Shown: one piece after another, positions 42,969 to 52,464 of the stretch
Position numbering within the stretch: the first letter of the stretch is position 1
Layout of the letters: each line of letters opens with the position of its first letter
Assembly (NCBI RefSeq): GCF_036323495.1
Contig: NZ_AP028947.1
Span: 186,001 to 250,000, forward strand
From: Limnobacter thiooxidans
Lineage (GTDB): Bacteria; Pseudomonadota; Gammaproteobacteria; Burkholderiales; Burkholderiaceae_B
Direction of reading: 5' to 3'
Length of the DNA stretch: 64,000 nt
Program-made: the position numbers and the translations under genes
Notes under the pieces: model-generated
Database searches by the model: none
What the model was told of the DNA's origin: nothing
What the model saw: only the letters and a program-made list of their open reading frames with translations

Positions 42969-44015
42969 TACGACCCAGTCCCGGTACTCACTCGGTGTCT
43001 TGCCTGTCAGCTTTTTAAATGCCCGTGTGAAATTGGCGCGGTCTTGGTAGCCCACACGTTGTGCTATTTCATCAACGGTCAGGCGGGTGGTTTCCAGCAA
43101 CAGGCAGGCATCCCGTTGAATTACTTCGCCAAGCAGGTCGGTGAAGCTTCGCCCCTCGGTTTGCAACTTTCTTTTCAAGGTGCGCACCGACATGTGCAGG
43201 GTTTCAGCCATGTCTTCAAGCTGGGGGTATCTGCCGTCGCGGCAAATCAACAGGTTTTTCACGCGCCCGCTTAAATTGTCGCCCAAACCCAGTGCGATCA
43301 ATTCCTGCTCGCACTGCTGAATCACCATTTGGGCGGTGGTTGCGTTGGCGGTGGGCAGGGGCAGGTCCAGCCATTTGACGGGTATGCGAATTTGATTGCC
43401 TGCCGCATTGAATCGGCACCTGGGCAGGCTGCTGGCATAACTTGCGTAGTAGGCCGGTTCGGGCCAGTCAAACCACAGTTCAATACCGCTGGCCTCATTG
43501 GAATTGCCGATGGGGTTGAACAGGCTTTCAAACAGGCGCCACACTTCAATCACAAAGTTTTCAATGGCAAATTTGCGCACCGGTTCCAGCGACATGGCCT
43601 CTCGGATGTGACACACAAAGGTGCGTTCGTCCTCCGTGGTGTCAATGGTGTAGAAGGGCACCTTGGTGGGCAAAAACCGAATTCCCAGCTCAACGGCTTC
43701 GCGTAGGCTGGCACAACTCATCAAGCCAAAGCCGATCATGCCGGCCTTGGTCAGGCTGCTTTGCAAACCCATGTCGATGGCAATGTGTTCGCTTTGAAAC
43801 AGGGCCAGTAGGTTCATGACAATCACGCCATGTTGCGCGGCCGCAATGCGGGCATGGGGCACTTGCAACTGGGCAAGGGTCAAGCCGCTGTGTTCAAGCA
43901 CGTCTTCAGCCAGGAACCCGCGCTGAACGGCGTAGTTCACGAAGAACAGCGGGTACGCCTGTGCAACCGTGGTTTGCTCCAGCAGCCTAAGCTGCGGGTA
44001 GTCCTTTAGTTCCAT
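42960..44015 (-). CDS. OruR/ArgR-like AraC-family transcriptional regulator
   Basis: This is a 351-residue protein. The N-terminal ligand-binding domain is of the AraC 'arabinose-binding' type used by OruR and related regulators (LGLTLAQLQVPHARI-like region, GMIGFGLMSCASLREAVELG). The C-terminal HTH_18 domain has LEDMAETLHMSVRTLKRKLQ and VDEIAQRVGYQDRANFTRAF. It lies in an operon with the DUF4149 gene and is divergent from the monooxygenase, which it probably controls. ATG 44015 is chosen; TTG 44024 is possible. Confidence 0.88.
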   Translation of the reverse strand: MELKDYPQLRLLEQTTVAQAYPLFFVNYAVQRGFLAEDVLEHSGLTLAQLQVPHARIAAAQHGVIVMNLLALFQSEHIAIDMGLQSSLTKAGMIGFGLMSCASLREAVELGIRFLPTKVPFYTIDTTEDERTFVCHIREAMSLEPVRKFAIENFVIEVWRLFESLFNPIGNSNEASGIELWFDWPEPAYYASYASSLPRCRFNAAGNQIRIPVKWLDLPLPTANATTAQMVIQQCEQELIALGLGDNLSGRVKNLLICRDGRYPQLEDMAETLHMSVRTLKRKLQTEGRSFTDLLGEVIQRDACLLLETTRLTVDEIAQRVGYQDRANFTRAFKKLTGKTPSEYRDWVVLR

Positions 44016-44434
44016 GCCCAGCAAACCAGCGCGGCACCTGCCAGCAGCAGTTGCACGCTGTTAATGATCACACTCAAACGGTGTTTCGACTTGAATTCGG
44101 CGCCAGCAGCCACATCGCCCGCCAGTTCGCGGTCGCGCAGTTCATTGATTTGAAGCATCAGGACTTGTCGTGTGTACACGCTGGCCAAGGCGACAACAGC
44201 TGAAGAAGACAGCACCCAAAAACCTGCACCAGCAAGGCCTGCAAAAATCGCGCTGAGAAAGCCAAATACGATCACATACAGGTAATACCAGGGGAATACC
44301 GCGCGAATGAAAGGGCCAGCCTGCTCCATGGGGAGCTTGGTGAATACCAGCGGTGCGAACAGGGCCGAAAAAGCCAGGATACCGCCGAACAAACCGCCGA
44401 GCGCCAAGGTTGTCAAAGCTTGAAACCATTCCAT
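44006..44434 (-). CDS. DUF4149 membrane protein
   Basis: This is a 142-residue protein with four predicted helices (LGGLFGGILAFSALFAPLVF, YLYVIVFGFLSAIFAGLAGA, WVLSSSAVVALASVYTRQVL, VQLLLAGAALVCWAW). LNEL-type and FKSKHRLSVIINSVQLL segments match DUF4149. Function is unknown. It starts the operon with the AraC regulator and overlaps it by ten bases. Confidence 0.8.
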   Translation of the reverse strand: MEWFQALTTLALGGLFGGILAFSALFAPLVFTKLPMEQAGPFIRAVFPWYYLYVIVFGFLSAIFAGLAGAGFWVLSSSAVVALASVYTRQVLMLQINELRDRELAGDVAAGAEFKSKHRLSVIINSVQLLLAGAALVCWAWN

Positions 44435-44595
44435 ACATCACCTGCCATAGAGTTACTGCGAATCTGTATTTTGCACCAGCATACAGGTGCTTGGCCCAAA
44501 TTGACTCCAAATCAGTCACTTTTCACACTCACGCTGCCCCCCGCTCAGCCCCTACACTGCAATGCATCGAAAACCAAATCACACGGACAAACAAA

Positions 44596-46149
44596 ATGGG
44601 CAGCCCGAAAAAAGAAGCACAGAACATTCTTGAAGTCGCCATTGTTGGCGCAGGCGTCTCCGGCCTTGGCATGGGCATTCAGTTGCTGAAAGCAGGCGAA
44701 ACCAATTTCAAGATTTTCGACAAAGGCCATGATGTGGGCGGCACCTGGCGCGACAACACCTATCCCGGTTGCGGTTGCGATGTCAAAAGCAGCCTGTACA
44801 GCTATTCATTCGAGCCTTGGGCTGAATGGAGCAACAGCTACGCCAAGCAGGGCGAAATTTACAAGTACCTGCGCCACTGCGCCACCAAATACGGTGTGTA
44901 CCCTCACATCCAGTTCAACACCAGCATCACAGGTTCTGCGTTCGACGAGCAAACCGGTTTGTGGAACATCACCACCGCCGATGGCAAAACCATTCAGGCC
45001 CGCAACGTGGTCACCGCAGTGGGCCCCTTTAGCGCACCGAAGGTTGCAGAATTCAAGGGCGCAGAAAAGTTCAAGGGCAAAACCGTTCACACCGCGGCTT
45101 GGGATCATTCCGTTGAGCTGGAAGGCAAGCGCGTGGGCTTGATTGGCACTGGAGCCACCGCTGTACAGGTTGGCCCAGCCATTGCCGGCAAAGTGAAAAA
45201 CCTGGTGGTGTTTCAGCGCACGGCCAACTGGATCATGCCCCGCCCTGACCGCACGATTGAAGAGACCGAGAAGGCACTGAACCGCAAAGCCCCCATCAAC
45301 ATGAAGATGAACCGTTTGGGCGTGTACTGGTTCAACGAGCTGACGGCACCTTTCCTGATCCTGAAGTACGACATGTTCAAGGCCCAGCCTGAAAAAATGG
45401 CCAGCAGCTACCTGGCGCGCAAGGTCAAAGACCCTGAACTGCGCAAGAAGCTGACGCCCACTTTCAAGTTTGGTTGCAAGCGGGTGTTGGTCAGCTCCGA
45501 CTGGTACCCCACCATGCAGAAAGAGCATGTGCACTTGGAAACCAATGCGATCGACTCCATTACCGAAAAGGGTATTCGCACTGCCGACGGTGTGGAGCAT
45601 GAATTGGACGTGATCATTTACGCCACTGGCTACGAAGTGCGCCACACGGGTTCGCCCATCGATGCAAAGGGCATTGGTGGCGCCAGCCTGAACCAGAAAT
45701 GGAAAGAAGGTTCGGAAGCCTACCAGGGCATTTCAACAGCAGGTTTCCCCAACCTGTATTTCCTGGTTGGTCCGTTCACGGGGCCCGGCCACACGTCTGT
45801 TATTGCCTATGCCGAAGCGCAAATTGGTTATGTTATTCAGGCCATCAAGCTGCGCCAGAAGCGCAAGCTGAGAGCCATCGCGGTCAAGCCTGAAGTGGAA
45901 CAGAAGTTCGTGAATTCCATGGATTTCCGCAGTGAACACACCGTGTGGAAAAGTGGTTGCGCCAGTTGGTACCTCAGCCCCAACGGCCGCAACAACACCT
46001 TGTACCCCGGCTTGAATGCCGAGTACCGCATGCGCGTGGCCAGGTTCAACCCGGCGGAATATGTGCTGACAGGCAGCAACGGCAAAATCGTCAAGCCGCG
46101 TGTTACAGACCACCTCAGCACAGGCTTGATGGCGCTGAAATCAGCCTGA
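44596..46149 (+). CDS. Baeyer-Villiger-type flavin monooxygenase
   Basis: This is a 517-residue protein. It has two Rossmann motifs, IVGAGVSGLGMG for FAD and GLIGTGATAVQ for NADPH. Between them is the BVMO fingerprint FKGKTVHTAAWD. DVGGTWRDNTYPGCGCDVKS and IIYATGYEV are also typical. These enzymes insert oxygen next to a ketone carbonyl to give esters or lactones. The substrate is unknown. The ATG at 44596 is the first that begins close to the first Rossmann fold; the AraC gene is divergent. Confidence 0.9.
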   Translation: MGSPKKEAQNILEVAIVGAGVSGLGMGIQLLKAGETNFKIFDKGHDVGGTWRDNTYPGCGCDVKSSLYSYSFEPWAEWSNSYAKQGEIYKYLRHCATKYGVYPHIQFNTSITGSAFDEQTGLWNITTADGKTIQARNVVTAVGPFSAPKVAEFKGAEKFKGKTVHTAAWDHSVELEGKRVGLIGTGATAVQVGPAIAGKVKNLVVFQRTANWIMPRPDRTIEETEKALNRKAPINMKMNRLGVYWFNELTAPFLILKYDMFKAQPEKMASSYLARKVKDPELRKKLTPTFKFGCKRVLVSSDWYPTMQKEHVHLETNAIDSITEKGIRTADGVEHELDVIIYATGYEVRHTGSPIDAKGIGGASLNQKWKEGSEAYQGISTAGFPNLYFLVGPFTGPGHTSVIAYAEAQIGYVIQAIKLRQKRKLRAIAVKPEVEQKFVNSMDFRSEHTVWKSGCASWYLSPNGRNNTLYPGLNAEYRMRVARFNPAEYVLTGSNGKIVKPRVTDHLSTGLMALKSA

Positions 46150-46247
46150 TTCATACTGGTTTGGCGTCCGAATGCAGAATGGACATGGCTATTGATCTTG
46201 ATGCATAACAGGCAGACACTAGGCGTTCACCCCACAGGAGAGCGCCA

Positions 46248-47903
46248 GTGTCTACGCAAGGTACCAAAGCATCCGATCTGCTCGTGCAGGCCCTTGAAGC
46301 AGAAGGCGTGAAACACATCTTTGCCGTACCCGGTGAAGAAAACTTGGACTTTGTGGAAAGCCTGCGCAACAGCAGCATCAAGCTGGTTCTCACGCGGCAT
46401 GAGCAGGGGGCCGGTTTCATGGCGGCCACTTATGGTCGCCTCACTGGCCGCGCTGGCGTGTGCATGGCCACGCTGGGGCCAGGTGCCACCAACTTCACCA
46501 CGCCTGCTGCGTATGCGCACTTGGGCGCATTTCCTCTCATTATGATTACCGGGCAAAAGCCCATCAAGAAGTCCAAGCAGGGGCAGTTTCAGATCATCGA
46601 CGTGGTCAACCTGTTTGCGCCTATTTGCAAAATGAGCAAGCAGATTGTGCACGGGAATACCATACCCGCGCTGGTACGCGAGGCTTTTCGCGTGGCTGAA
46701 GAAGAGCGCCCAGGCGCCGTGTTGCTCGAACTGCCCGAAGACATTGCAGCCGAAGACACCACAGCCACTGTTATTCCTCGCAGTGAACGGCACTATGCCG
46801 TGGCCGACGACACCGTGTTGAACGAGGCCGTGTCCATGATCCGCTCAGCCCGAATGCCACTGGTGTTGCTGGGTGCAGGGGCCAACCGCAAACAGGCCCG
46901 CCTCGCTTTGCAGGAATTCATTGAAACCACGGGCATTCCCTTTTTCAGCACCCAGATGGGCAAAGGGGTGGTTGATGAAGGTTCTTCGCTTTTTCTCGGT
47001 ACTGCTGCCCTATCGGATGGAGACTACCTGCACTGCGCCATTGAACGGTCCGACCTCATCATCAATGTGGGGCACGATGTGGTTGAAAAGCCCCCGTTCT
47101 TCATGACGCACAATGGCAAGAAAGTCATTCACGTGAACTACCGGTCCGCCAAAGTGGATCAGGTGTATTTCCCGCAGTGTGAGGTGGTGGGCGATGTGGC
47201 CCGTTCAATCCAGAAACTGACCCAGAAAATTGGCCGCAAGCTGGAATGCGATTTCGCCTATTTCAACCGCATTCGCGATGAAGTCGAGTTGCACATCAAG
47301 GAAGGGGCTGACGACAACCGTTTTCCGGTTATACCCCAGCGCCTGGTAGCTGAAACGCGCCGCGCCATGGGCGCCAAAGACATCATTGCGCTGGACAATG
47401 GCATTTACAAGCTGTGGTTTGCTCGCAATTACAAAGCCTATGAACCCAACACGGTGCTGTTGGACAATGCTCTGGCCACCATGGGGGCCGGTTTGCCTTC
47501 GGCCATGATGGCCGCCATGCTGTATCCCGACCGCCGGGTCATGGCCATCTGTGGCGACGGCGGCTTCATGATGAATTCCCAGGAAATCGAGACAGCCCTG
47601 CGGCTGAAGTTGAACCTGGTGGTCATGATTCTCAACGACAGCTCTTACGGCATGATCCGCTGGAAGCAGGAGCACGCCGGTTTTGCGGATTGGGGCCTTG
47701 AATTTGGCAACCCTGATTTCGTGAAGTATGCCGAGGCGTATGGCGCCACCGGCCACAGGGTGGGCAGTGCGGCTGAACTGGTGCCCACCATCGACCGTGC
47801 CTTCAAATCAGGCGGCGTGCACATTGTGGATGTGCCGGTGGATTACTCGGAAAACAAGAAAGTGCTGATCGATGAGCTGGCTGCCAAGGTATGCCTGATA
47901 TGA
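46248..47903 (+). CDS. Acetolactate synthase-like ThDP enzyme, large subunit
   Basis: This is a 551-residue protein. The catalytic Glu lies in LVLTRHEQGAGFMAATYGRL, and the ThDP/Mg motif is ICGDGGFMMNSQEIETALRL with LNDSSYGMI. GMGAGLPSAMMAA-like sequence appears as TMGAGLPSAMMAAMLYPDRR. No regulatory small subunit gene (ilvN) is adjacent, and the partner is an aldehyde dehydrogenase, so a catabolic role is more likely than branched-chain amino acid synthesis. The GTG start at 46248 has AGGAG upstream. Confidence 0.87.
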   Translation: MSTQGTKASDLLVQALEAEGVKHIFAVPGEENLDFVESLRNSSIKLVLTRHEQGAGFMAATYGRLTGRAGVCMATLGPGATNFTTPAAYAHLGAFPLIMITGQKPIKKSKQGQFQIIDVVNLFAPICKMSKQIVHGNTIPALVREAFRVAEEERPGAVLLELPEDIAAEDTTATVIPRSERHYAVADDTVLNEAVSMIRSARMPLVLLGAGANRKQARLALQEFIETTGIPFFSTQMGKGVVDEGSSLFLGTAALSDGDYLHCAIERSDLIINVGHDVVEKPPFFMTHNGKKVIHVNYRSAKVDQVYFPQCEVVGDVARSIQKLTQKIGRKLECDFAYFNRIRDEVELHIKEGADDNRFPVIPQRLVAETRRAMGAKDIIALDNGIYKLWFARNYKAYEPNTVLLDNALATMGAGLPSAMMAAMLYPDRRVMAICGDGGFMMNSQEIETALRLKLNLVVMILNDSSYGMIRWKQEHAGFADWGLEFGNPDFVKYAEAYGATGHRVGSAAELVPTIDRAFKSGGVHIVDVPVDYSENKKVLIDELAAKVCLI

Positions 47904-49288
47904 ACAACACCCTGCTTGAAGTGGTCAACCCTTATGATCTGAAATCCATCGGTGAGGTCAAACTGGTGGATTGGCCCACCATTGACGGCTGGTTGAATAC
48001 CGCCACCCAGTTGCACAGGCAGCGCAAGAACTGGCTGCCCGCACACCAGCGCATCGCCATTTTGAAAAAAACCGCACAACTGATGCAGGGCCAGTTTGAT
48101 GAACTGGCCTTTCAAATCGCCAATGAAGGCGGAAAGCCCCTGGTGGATGCAAAGGTGGAAGTGACCCGCGCCATTGATGGCGTAGAGCTGTGTATCAAGG
48201 AACTCGGTCACCTTACCGGCAGTGAAATCCCCATGGATTTAACGGCTGCCGGGGCGGGTCGCATGGCATTCACCACCCGCGAACCCATTGGGCCGGTGGT
48301 GGCTGTGTCTGCATTCAATCACCCGCTGAATTTGATTGTTCACCAGGTGGGTCCGGCGGTGGCGGCAGGTTGCCCCGTGTTGGTCAAGCCGGCCAGTGCC
48401 ACGCCATTGAGCTGCCAAGCCTTCGTCAACCTGTTGTATCAAGCTGGTTTGCCAGAAGAATGGTGTCGTTTTGCCCCATGCACAAGCGCGGTGGCCGAAC
48501 AAATGGTGACCGACCCCCGGGTCGGGTTTTTCAGCTTCATCGGTTCCGGGGCCGTGGGCTGGCACCTGAAAAGCAAACTGGCCGCAGGCACCCGATGTGC
48601 GCTTGAGCATGGTGGCGTGGCCCCTGTGATTGTCGACGAAAGTGCCGATGTGAATGCCATGATCCCGGCCTTGGTCAAAGGCGGCTTTTATCATTCCGGT
48701 CAGGTTTGTGTCAGTGTGCAGCGGATTTATGTGCCGGAAGACATGGCCACGTCTGTGGCACAGGCCATTGCTGACAAGGCTTCGTTGTTGAAGGTGGGCA
48801 ATGCAATCGTGACCGAAACCGAGTGCGGTCCCTTGGTCAACCCCAAGGAAGTGGACCGCGTTGAACAGTGGGTCGATGAGGCCGCACGCGCAGGTGCGCA
48901 AGTGTTGTGTGGTGGTCACCGGCTGGGTGAAACCACCTACGCACCCACTGTGTTGCTTGATCCGCCGGCCAAGGCCAAAGTCAGTACACAGGAGGTATTT
49001 GGACCTGTGGTGTGTGTATATGGCACTGAATCTCTCGAGGATGCAATTTTGCGAGCCAACAGCTTGCCAGTTGCATTTCAGGCAGCAGTGTTTACCCAGA
49101 AGTTGAATGCGGCCCTGCGTTGTGTACGTGAACTGGATGCCACCGCGGTGATGGTGAATGACCACACCGCGTTTCGTGTGGACTGGATGCCTTTTGGCGG
49201 CCGTCGACACTCAGGCTACGGGGTAGGTGGCATCGGCCACACTTTGCGTGACATGACTCAGGAAAAAATGGCGGTCATCAAGCTTTAA
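47900..49288 (+). CDS. NAD(P)-dependent aldehyde dehydrogenase family protein
   Basis: This is a 462-residue protein. Conserved features are AFNHPLNLIVHQVGPAVAAG, LVKPASATPLSC, the catalytic Cys in HSGQVCVSVQRIYV, the Glu in ALEHGGVAPVIV and TQEVFGPVVCVYGTESLEDA. It oxidises an aldehyde to an acid. The ATG at 47900 overlaps the ThDP-enzyme stop as ATGA, so the two products likely act on one pathway; ATG 47891 would add three residues. Confidence 0.9.
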   Translation: MNNTLLEVVNPYDLKSIGEVKLVDWPTIDGWLNTATQLHRQRKNWLPAHQRIAILKKTAQLMQGQFDELAFQIANEGGKPLVDAKVEVTRAIDGVELCIKELGHLTGSEIPMDLTAAGAGRMAFTTREPIGPVVAVSAFNHPLNLIVHQVGPAVAAGCPVLVKPASATPLSCQAFVNLLYQAGLPEEWCRFAPCTSAVAEQMVTDPRVGFFSFIGSGAVGWHLKSKLAAGTRCALEHGGVAPVIVDESADVNAMIPALVKGGFYHSGQVCVSVQRIYVPEDMATSVAQAIADKASLLKVGNAIVTETECGPLVNPKEVDRVEQWVDEAARAGAQVLCGGHRLGETTYAPTVLLDPPAKAKVSTQEVFGPVVCVYGTESLEDAILRANSLPVAFQAAVFTQKLNAALRCVRELDATAVMVNDHTAFRVDWMPFGGRRHSGYGVGGIGHTLRDMTQEKMAVIKL

Positions 49289-49311
49289 TTACATTCCAAA
49301 CTCGAAACACT

Positions 49312-49593
49312 ATGGCACTGAAAAAAGTAAATCTGAACGAGGTAACCGTGCTGATTCGCACGCGCCGCAGAGAGCTCGGCCTGACCCAGAAGCAGTTGGG
49401 TGAGAAGTTGGGTATTGATCAACGAACCGTGTCTTCTCTGGAAAAGAACCCGGGCTCCATCAGCGTCAACCGTTTTTTTGCGGTGCTCGACGCCTTGCAG
49501 GTCAATCTGTTTTCCTCGACAGACCCGCGTGATGAAAGCAGCCTGGCCCGCCTTACGGTGGATCAGCTGTTCAGAAACGCAAAAATTGTGTGA
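49312..49593 (+). CDS. HipB-like XRE-family DNA-binding protein
   Basis: This is a 93-residue protein with an HTH_XRE domain (IRTRRRELGLTQKQLGEKLG, IDQRTVSSLEKNPGSISVNR). The tail FFAVLDALQVNLFSSTD is typical of HipB antitoxins. No hipA kinase gene is next to it. It begins 23 bases after the aldehyde dehydrogenase and could regulate that operon. It may also be an orphan antitoxin. Confidence 0.85.
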   Translation: MALKKVNLNEVTVLIRTRRRELGLTQKQLGEKLGIDQRTVSSLEKNPGSISVNRFFAVLDALQVNLFSSTDPRDESSLARLTVDQLFRNAKIV

Positions 49594-49618
49594 TTTGCCT
49601 GTCAGATGAGGCGACTGC

Positions 49619-49645
49619 GGCGGGCCATGCCCGCCTGGTGTTTTT
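49619..49645 (+). terminator. Probable terminator after the HipB-like gene
   Basis: GGCGGGC (49619-49625) pairs with GCCCGCC (49629-49635) around CAT, followed five bases later by TTTTT. It overlaps the end of the convergent Cache gene. Confidence 0.55.
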
Positions 49646-50093
49646 ACTTGTAAATTCCGGCTGACAAAATCACGTCACCCTGTTTGAATACATACAGGGT
49701 TTTGTCCTCGACCTTCCCGCTTTGCGGGTTCTTGTATTTGTAATCAACCCAGCCTTCACCCTTGCCTTTGGCTATGTCAACGCGCTCCTGGCGGAACATT
49801 TTGCCGTCTACATCGGGCAGGTCCAACATGGATTTGCCCAGCAATTTCTGATTGGTCGGGTGTGCAAGGTGTGCTCCAGACATGTCCAGTACGATCAGGT
49901 ACAGTTCGCCCTTGAACCACTTCTCGTCTTTGGCATTCACCTCTTTGATCACAGCGTCCTTGCCGCTGCCTTTCACCGCTGCTGCTGCCTCTTTCACCAA
50001 GGCAACGGCCTGTTCCTTGGTTGCGTTATCCGCCATGGCGGAAGTGCCAGCCAAACTCAATGAAAGCAAAACGGCCGAGAAAATTTTACGCAT
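49644..50093 (-). CDS. Secreted single-Cache domain protein
   Basis: This is a 149-residue protein with a signal peptide (IFSAVLLSLSLAGTSAMADN). A single Cache-type ligand-binding domain follows (GELYLIVLDMSGAHLAHPTN, GEGWVDYKYKNPQSGKVEDK, VFKQGDVILSAGIYK). Stand-alone periplasmic Cache proteins may deliver ligands to chemoreceptors. It is 71 bases downstream of an MCP gene, so such a partnership is plausible but unproven. Confidence 0.85.
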   Translation of the reverse strand: MRKIFSAVLLSLSLAGTSAMADNATKEQAVALVKEAAAAVKGSGKDAVIKEVNAKDEKWFKGELYLIVLDMSGAHLAHPTNQKLLGKSMLDLPDVDGKMFRQERVDIAKGKGEGWVDYKYKNPQSGKVEDKTLYVFKQGDVILSAGIYK

Positions 50094-50164
50094 GGTTATT
50101 CTCCTGTGTAGGTAGTGGATTGAAGACCCCGAGTTGATCGGGTGTCCATATGGACTTCAGTGTT

Positions 50165-51919
50165 CTAAACCTTGAATTTCGCAATTTGAATGTTCATGCC
50201 TGATACCGAACCCCGCAGCTCGCCCACCAGTTGGGCAGCCTGACCAGTCAGGCTGGAGTTGACCTCGATCATGTCGACAATTTTTTCCATCTCTGCCGCC
50301 ATGCACTGGCTGGCCTTGCTTTGCTCTGCAATCGACGCACAGATGTTTTCCGCGTTGATTTCTGTGAATTGAATGTTCTGGATGTTCTGGTCAAATGATT
50401 CGGTCAGCATGGCCAGGGAGTCTTTGCATTGCGTGAGCGATTGTTCTCCCTGCCCCAGGGCGCCCCGCACATCTCCCGCCTTGGCGGAAATTTGGAGGGT
50501 GATGGATTCGATCGAATTCGCGGCCTTGGTAGAAGACTCCGACAGGCTTCGTACTTCGTTGGCCACCACCGCAAAACCGCGACCATGTTCACCAGCCCGC
50601 GCTGCTTCAATGGAGGCATTCAAGGCCAGCAGATTCGTTCTGGACGCCAGTTCCTTGACCACTGCAGTCATCCGTTCAATCGCCATTGCATTGGATACAA
50701 ACTCACCCACGTTGGATTGCACCTGCGAGAAGGCCAGGTTCACCTGTTCAATTTCGTGAACCAGGCTGCCCATGCTGGCTTTTCCTTCGTTGGTTGCCAT
50801 ACCCGTGCGGTGGGTAATGGCCTTGAGGTCAGTTGAATTGTCGGAAATGGAGGCAATGCTGACGGTCAGTTCCTCAACAGTGGTTGCAATCGATTTGCTG
50901 GCGTCAGACTGATTGGATGAGCCCTTGTCGATCTCTTCCAGTCGCGATGCCATGTCGCCCGTTACTCGTGAAGTCAATTCTGCACAGTCTTTGATTTTGC
51001 CCACCAGCATCCGCAGCGAACCGCTGACCGCGCCCAGCTGTGTCTCGATCTGGGCAATTTCATCGCGCCCTTCGCGTTGACACACGAAAGTCAGGTTGCC
51101 GTCTGCAAGGCGGTCAAGGGCTGACTTGATGCGAAGAATGGAATGAAGTACGTTTCTGCGAATCAGGTAACTGAGCAAGAGCGCCACCACCATGGCCAGT
51201 ACCGACGCACCAAGGCCAATACGCAGTTGCGAATCGGACACTGCAACTGCCCGTTTCTGCGCATCGATTCCCAATTGGGTTTCAAGTTCCACCAGCCTGT
51301 TGACGAGGTCTGACAGCTTTACAAACTGGGCTTCGGTTTTGACCAGGTACACGGCCGACATGGACGCATCAATCGTGCTGAACTCGATGGTTTCCTTGAT
51401 CACCTTGGCGTAGTTATCAATGGCTTGGTGAGCCTGAAGAAACAAAGTCTTTTCTTCCAGGCTCAGGTCGGGCATTCGTGCCAGCCCGGCTACCCGTGTT
51501 GACTCTGTCCTGAGATCGCTTTCTATCGCTTGCGCGAGTGGGGCGACAACTTCTTCAGAGGCATTGGACAACACTTTGCTGATCATCGACGCTGTTTGGG
51601 CCTGAGTTTTCATTACAGCGCCATAAATTTCGCTGGCCTGTTGCGCATATTGCATTCGAACGTTGTAAGCCTCTTCAAGAGATTGCCGAAGGCCGAAAAT
51701 GGACTGGACTGCCAGGTAACAGACCAGTAGCACCACCAGCGCAAGGACCGCGGGTGCCAGAAAAAGCTTCGCACCAATGGTGAACCTGATGTGTCCAAAT
51801 GACAGTTTTCTCAGGTTGAAGCCATAGGGCCCGGCTTTTGTTTTGCTCAACAATTGATCTCTCCCCTGGGTTGGTGGCAGCTGGCCATGACCATGTCTGA
51901 TTGACGATGTCTTGACCAT
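50165..51919 (-). CDS. Methyl-accepting chemotaxis protein
   Basis: This is a 584-residue protein. One helix ([20 protein letters not shown]) precedes a helical periplasmic sensor of about 160 residues, and a second helix ([15 protein letters not shown]) leads to HAMP and the signalling domain. The receptor tip reads [20 protein letters not shown], then [20 protein letters not shown]. It controls swimming or related behaviour through CheA/CheW, which are not in the window. The start at 51919 lacks a clear ribosome-binding site and gives an unusual 50-residue cytoplasmic leader; a later start is possible. Confidence 0.9.
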   Translation of the reverse strand: MVKTSSIRHGHGQLPPTQGRDQLLSKTKAGPYGFNLRKLSFGHIRFTIGAKLFLAPAVLALVVLLVCYLAVQSIFGLRQSLEEAYNVRMQYAQQASEIYGAVMKTQAQTASMISKVLSNASEEVVAPLAQAIESDLRTESTRVAGLARMPDLSLEEKTLFLQAHQAIDNYAKVIKETIEFSTIDASMSAVYLVKTEAQFVKLSDLVNRLVELETQLGIDAQKRAVAVSDSQLRIGLGASVLAMVVALLLSYLIRRNVLHSILRIKSALDRLADGNLTFVCQREGRDEIAQIETQLGAVSGSLRMLVGKIKDCAELTSRVTGDMASRLEEIDKGSSNQSDASKSIATTVEELTVSIASISDNSTDLKAITHRTGMATNEGKASMGSLVHEIEQVNLAFSQVQSNVGEFVSNAMAIERMTAVVKELASRTNLLALNASIEAARAGEHGRGFAVVANEVRSLSESSTKAANSIESITLQISAKAGDVRGALGQGEQSLTQCKDSLAMLTESFDQNIQNIQFTEINAENICASIAEQSKASQCMAAEMEKIVDMIEVNSSLTGQAAQLVGELRGSVSGMNIQIAKFKV

Positions 51920-51974
51920 CTTGATCAAAAAGCTCGAGGCAAAAAGGGCGAGGAAAGCAGGTTTGTTTCAGTAT

Positions 51975-52076
51975 TTTGAAGAATTAGCCCAGACGAGGTA
52001 ACGCGCTTGGCGTAGATTCAGATTGGGCTGCGCTTGAGAGGAATTAGAGCATGGGCACCGGGCGGTGCCTATTTTT
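51975..52076 (+). ncRNA. Candidate small RNA between mcp and erpA
   Basis: Both flanking genes run leftward, yet a rightward terminator is present at 52054-52076. Upstream of it, AGCCCA (51986-51991) can pair with TGGGCT (52024-52029) enclosing an inner ACGC/GCGT hairpin (52001-52013). A GAATTAG direct repeat flanks the structure (51981 and 52041). No reading frame or clear promoter is visible. Confidence 0.35.
52054..52076 (+). terminator. Orphan plus-strand terminator
   Basis: GGCACC (52054-52059) pairs with GGTGCC (52064-52069) around GGGC, followed by TATTTTT. It does not serve erpA, because the minus strand lacks a T-run after the hairpin. Confidence 0.65.
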
Positions 52077-52106
52077 GGGCTAGTTCTGGATAGTGCGGCA
52101 GCGGAA

Positions 52107-52463
52107 TTATTCCACCGAGAAACTTGATCCGCAGCCGCATGTGCTTTTGGCTTGCGGATTGTTGAACACGAAGCGTGACGCCAGCGTGTGAGTTTCGTAG
52201 TCGATTGTGGTGCCCTCAAGGTAGGGCGCACTGACCGGGTCGATGTACAGGTGAATGTACGGGTTGATCTGAACCAGAATATCGTCTTCGTCGGTTTCCC
52301 GCGCCAAATCGATTTTGTATTCAAATCCGGAACAGCCACCCCCTTGCACGTACAAGCGGATCATGGCGGGCTTGTGCATGTTGTCGCGCAGGTCAAGAAT
52401 ACGTTCCTGGGCTGAGTCAGTCAGGGACACATTGCAGGTGGGGGTAAGTGTTTCAGAGGTCAT
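52107..52463 (-). CDS. erpA: Iron-sulfur cluster insertion protein ErpA
   Basis: This is a 118-residue A-type carrier. The three cluster Cys are present: Cys44 in GGGCSGFEYKID and Cys109/Cys111 in STCGCGSSF. SVSLTDSAQERILDL-like N-terminus and IHLYIDPVSAPYLEGTTIDY match ErpA. It hands Fe-S clusters to target apoproteins. It follows the DUF4864 gene with a one-base gap. Confidence 0.93.
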   Translation of the reverse strand: MTSETLTPTCNVSLTDSAQERILDLRDNMHKPAMIRLYVQGGGCSGFEYKIDLARETDEDDILVQINPYIHLYIDPVSAPYLEGTTIDYETHTLASRFVFNNPQAKSTCGCGSSFSVE

Positions 52464-52464
52464 G

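Noticed and set aside
46248..47903. Assignment as the biosynthetic ilvB/ilvI gene.
   Set aside because: No small regulatory subunit or ilvC is adjacent, and the partner is an aldehyde dehydrogenase.
48239..49210. Minus-strand open frame of about 320 residues opposite the aldehyde dehydrogenase.
   Set aside because: Composition is that of a shadow frame and the plus strand carries an intact ALDH.
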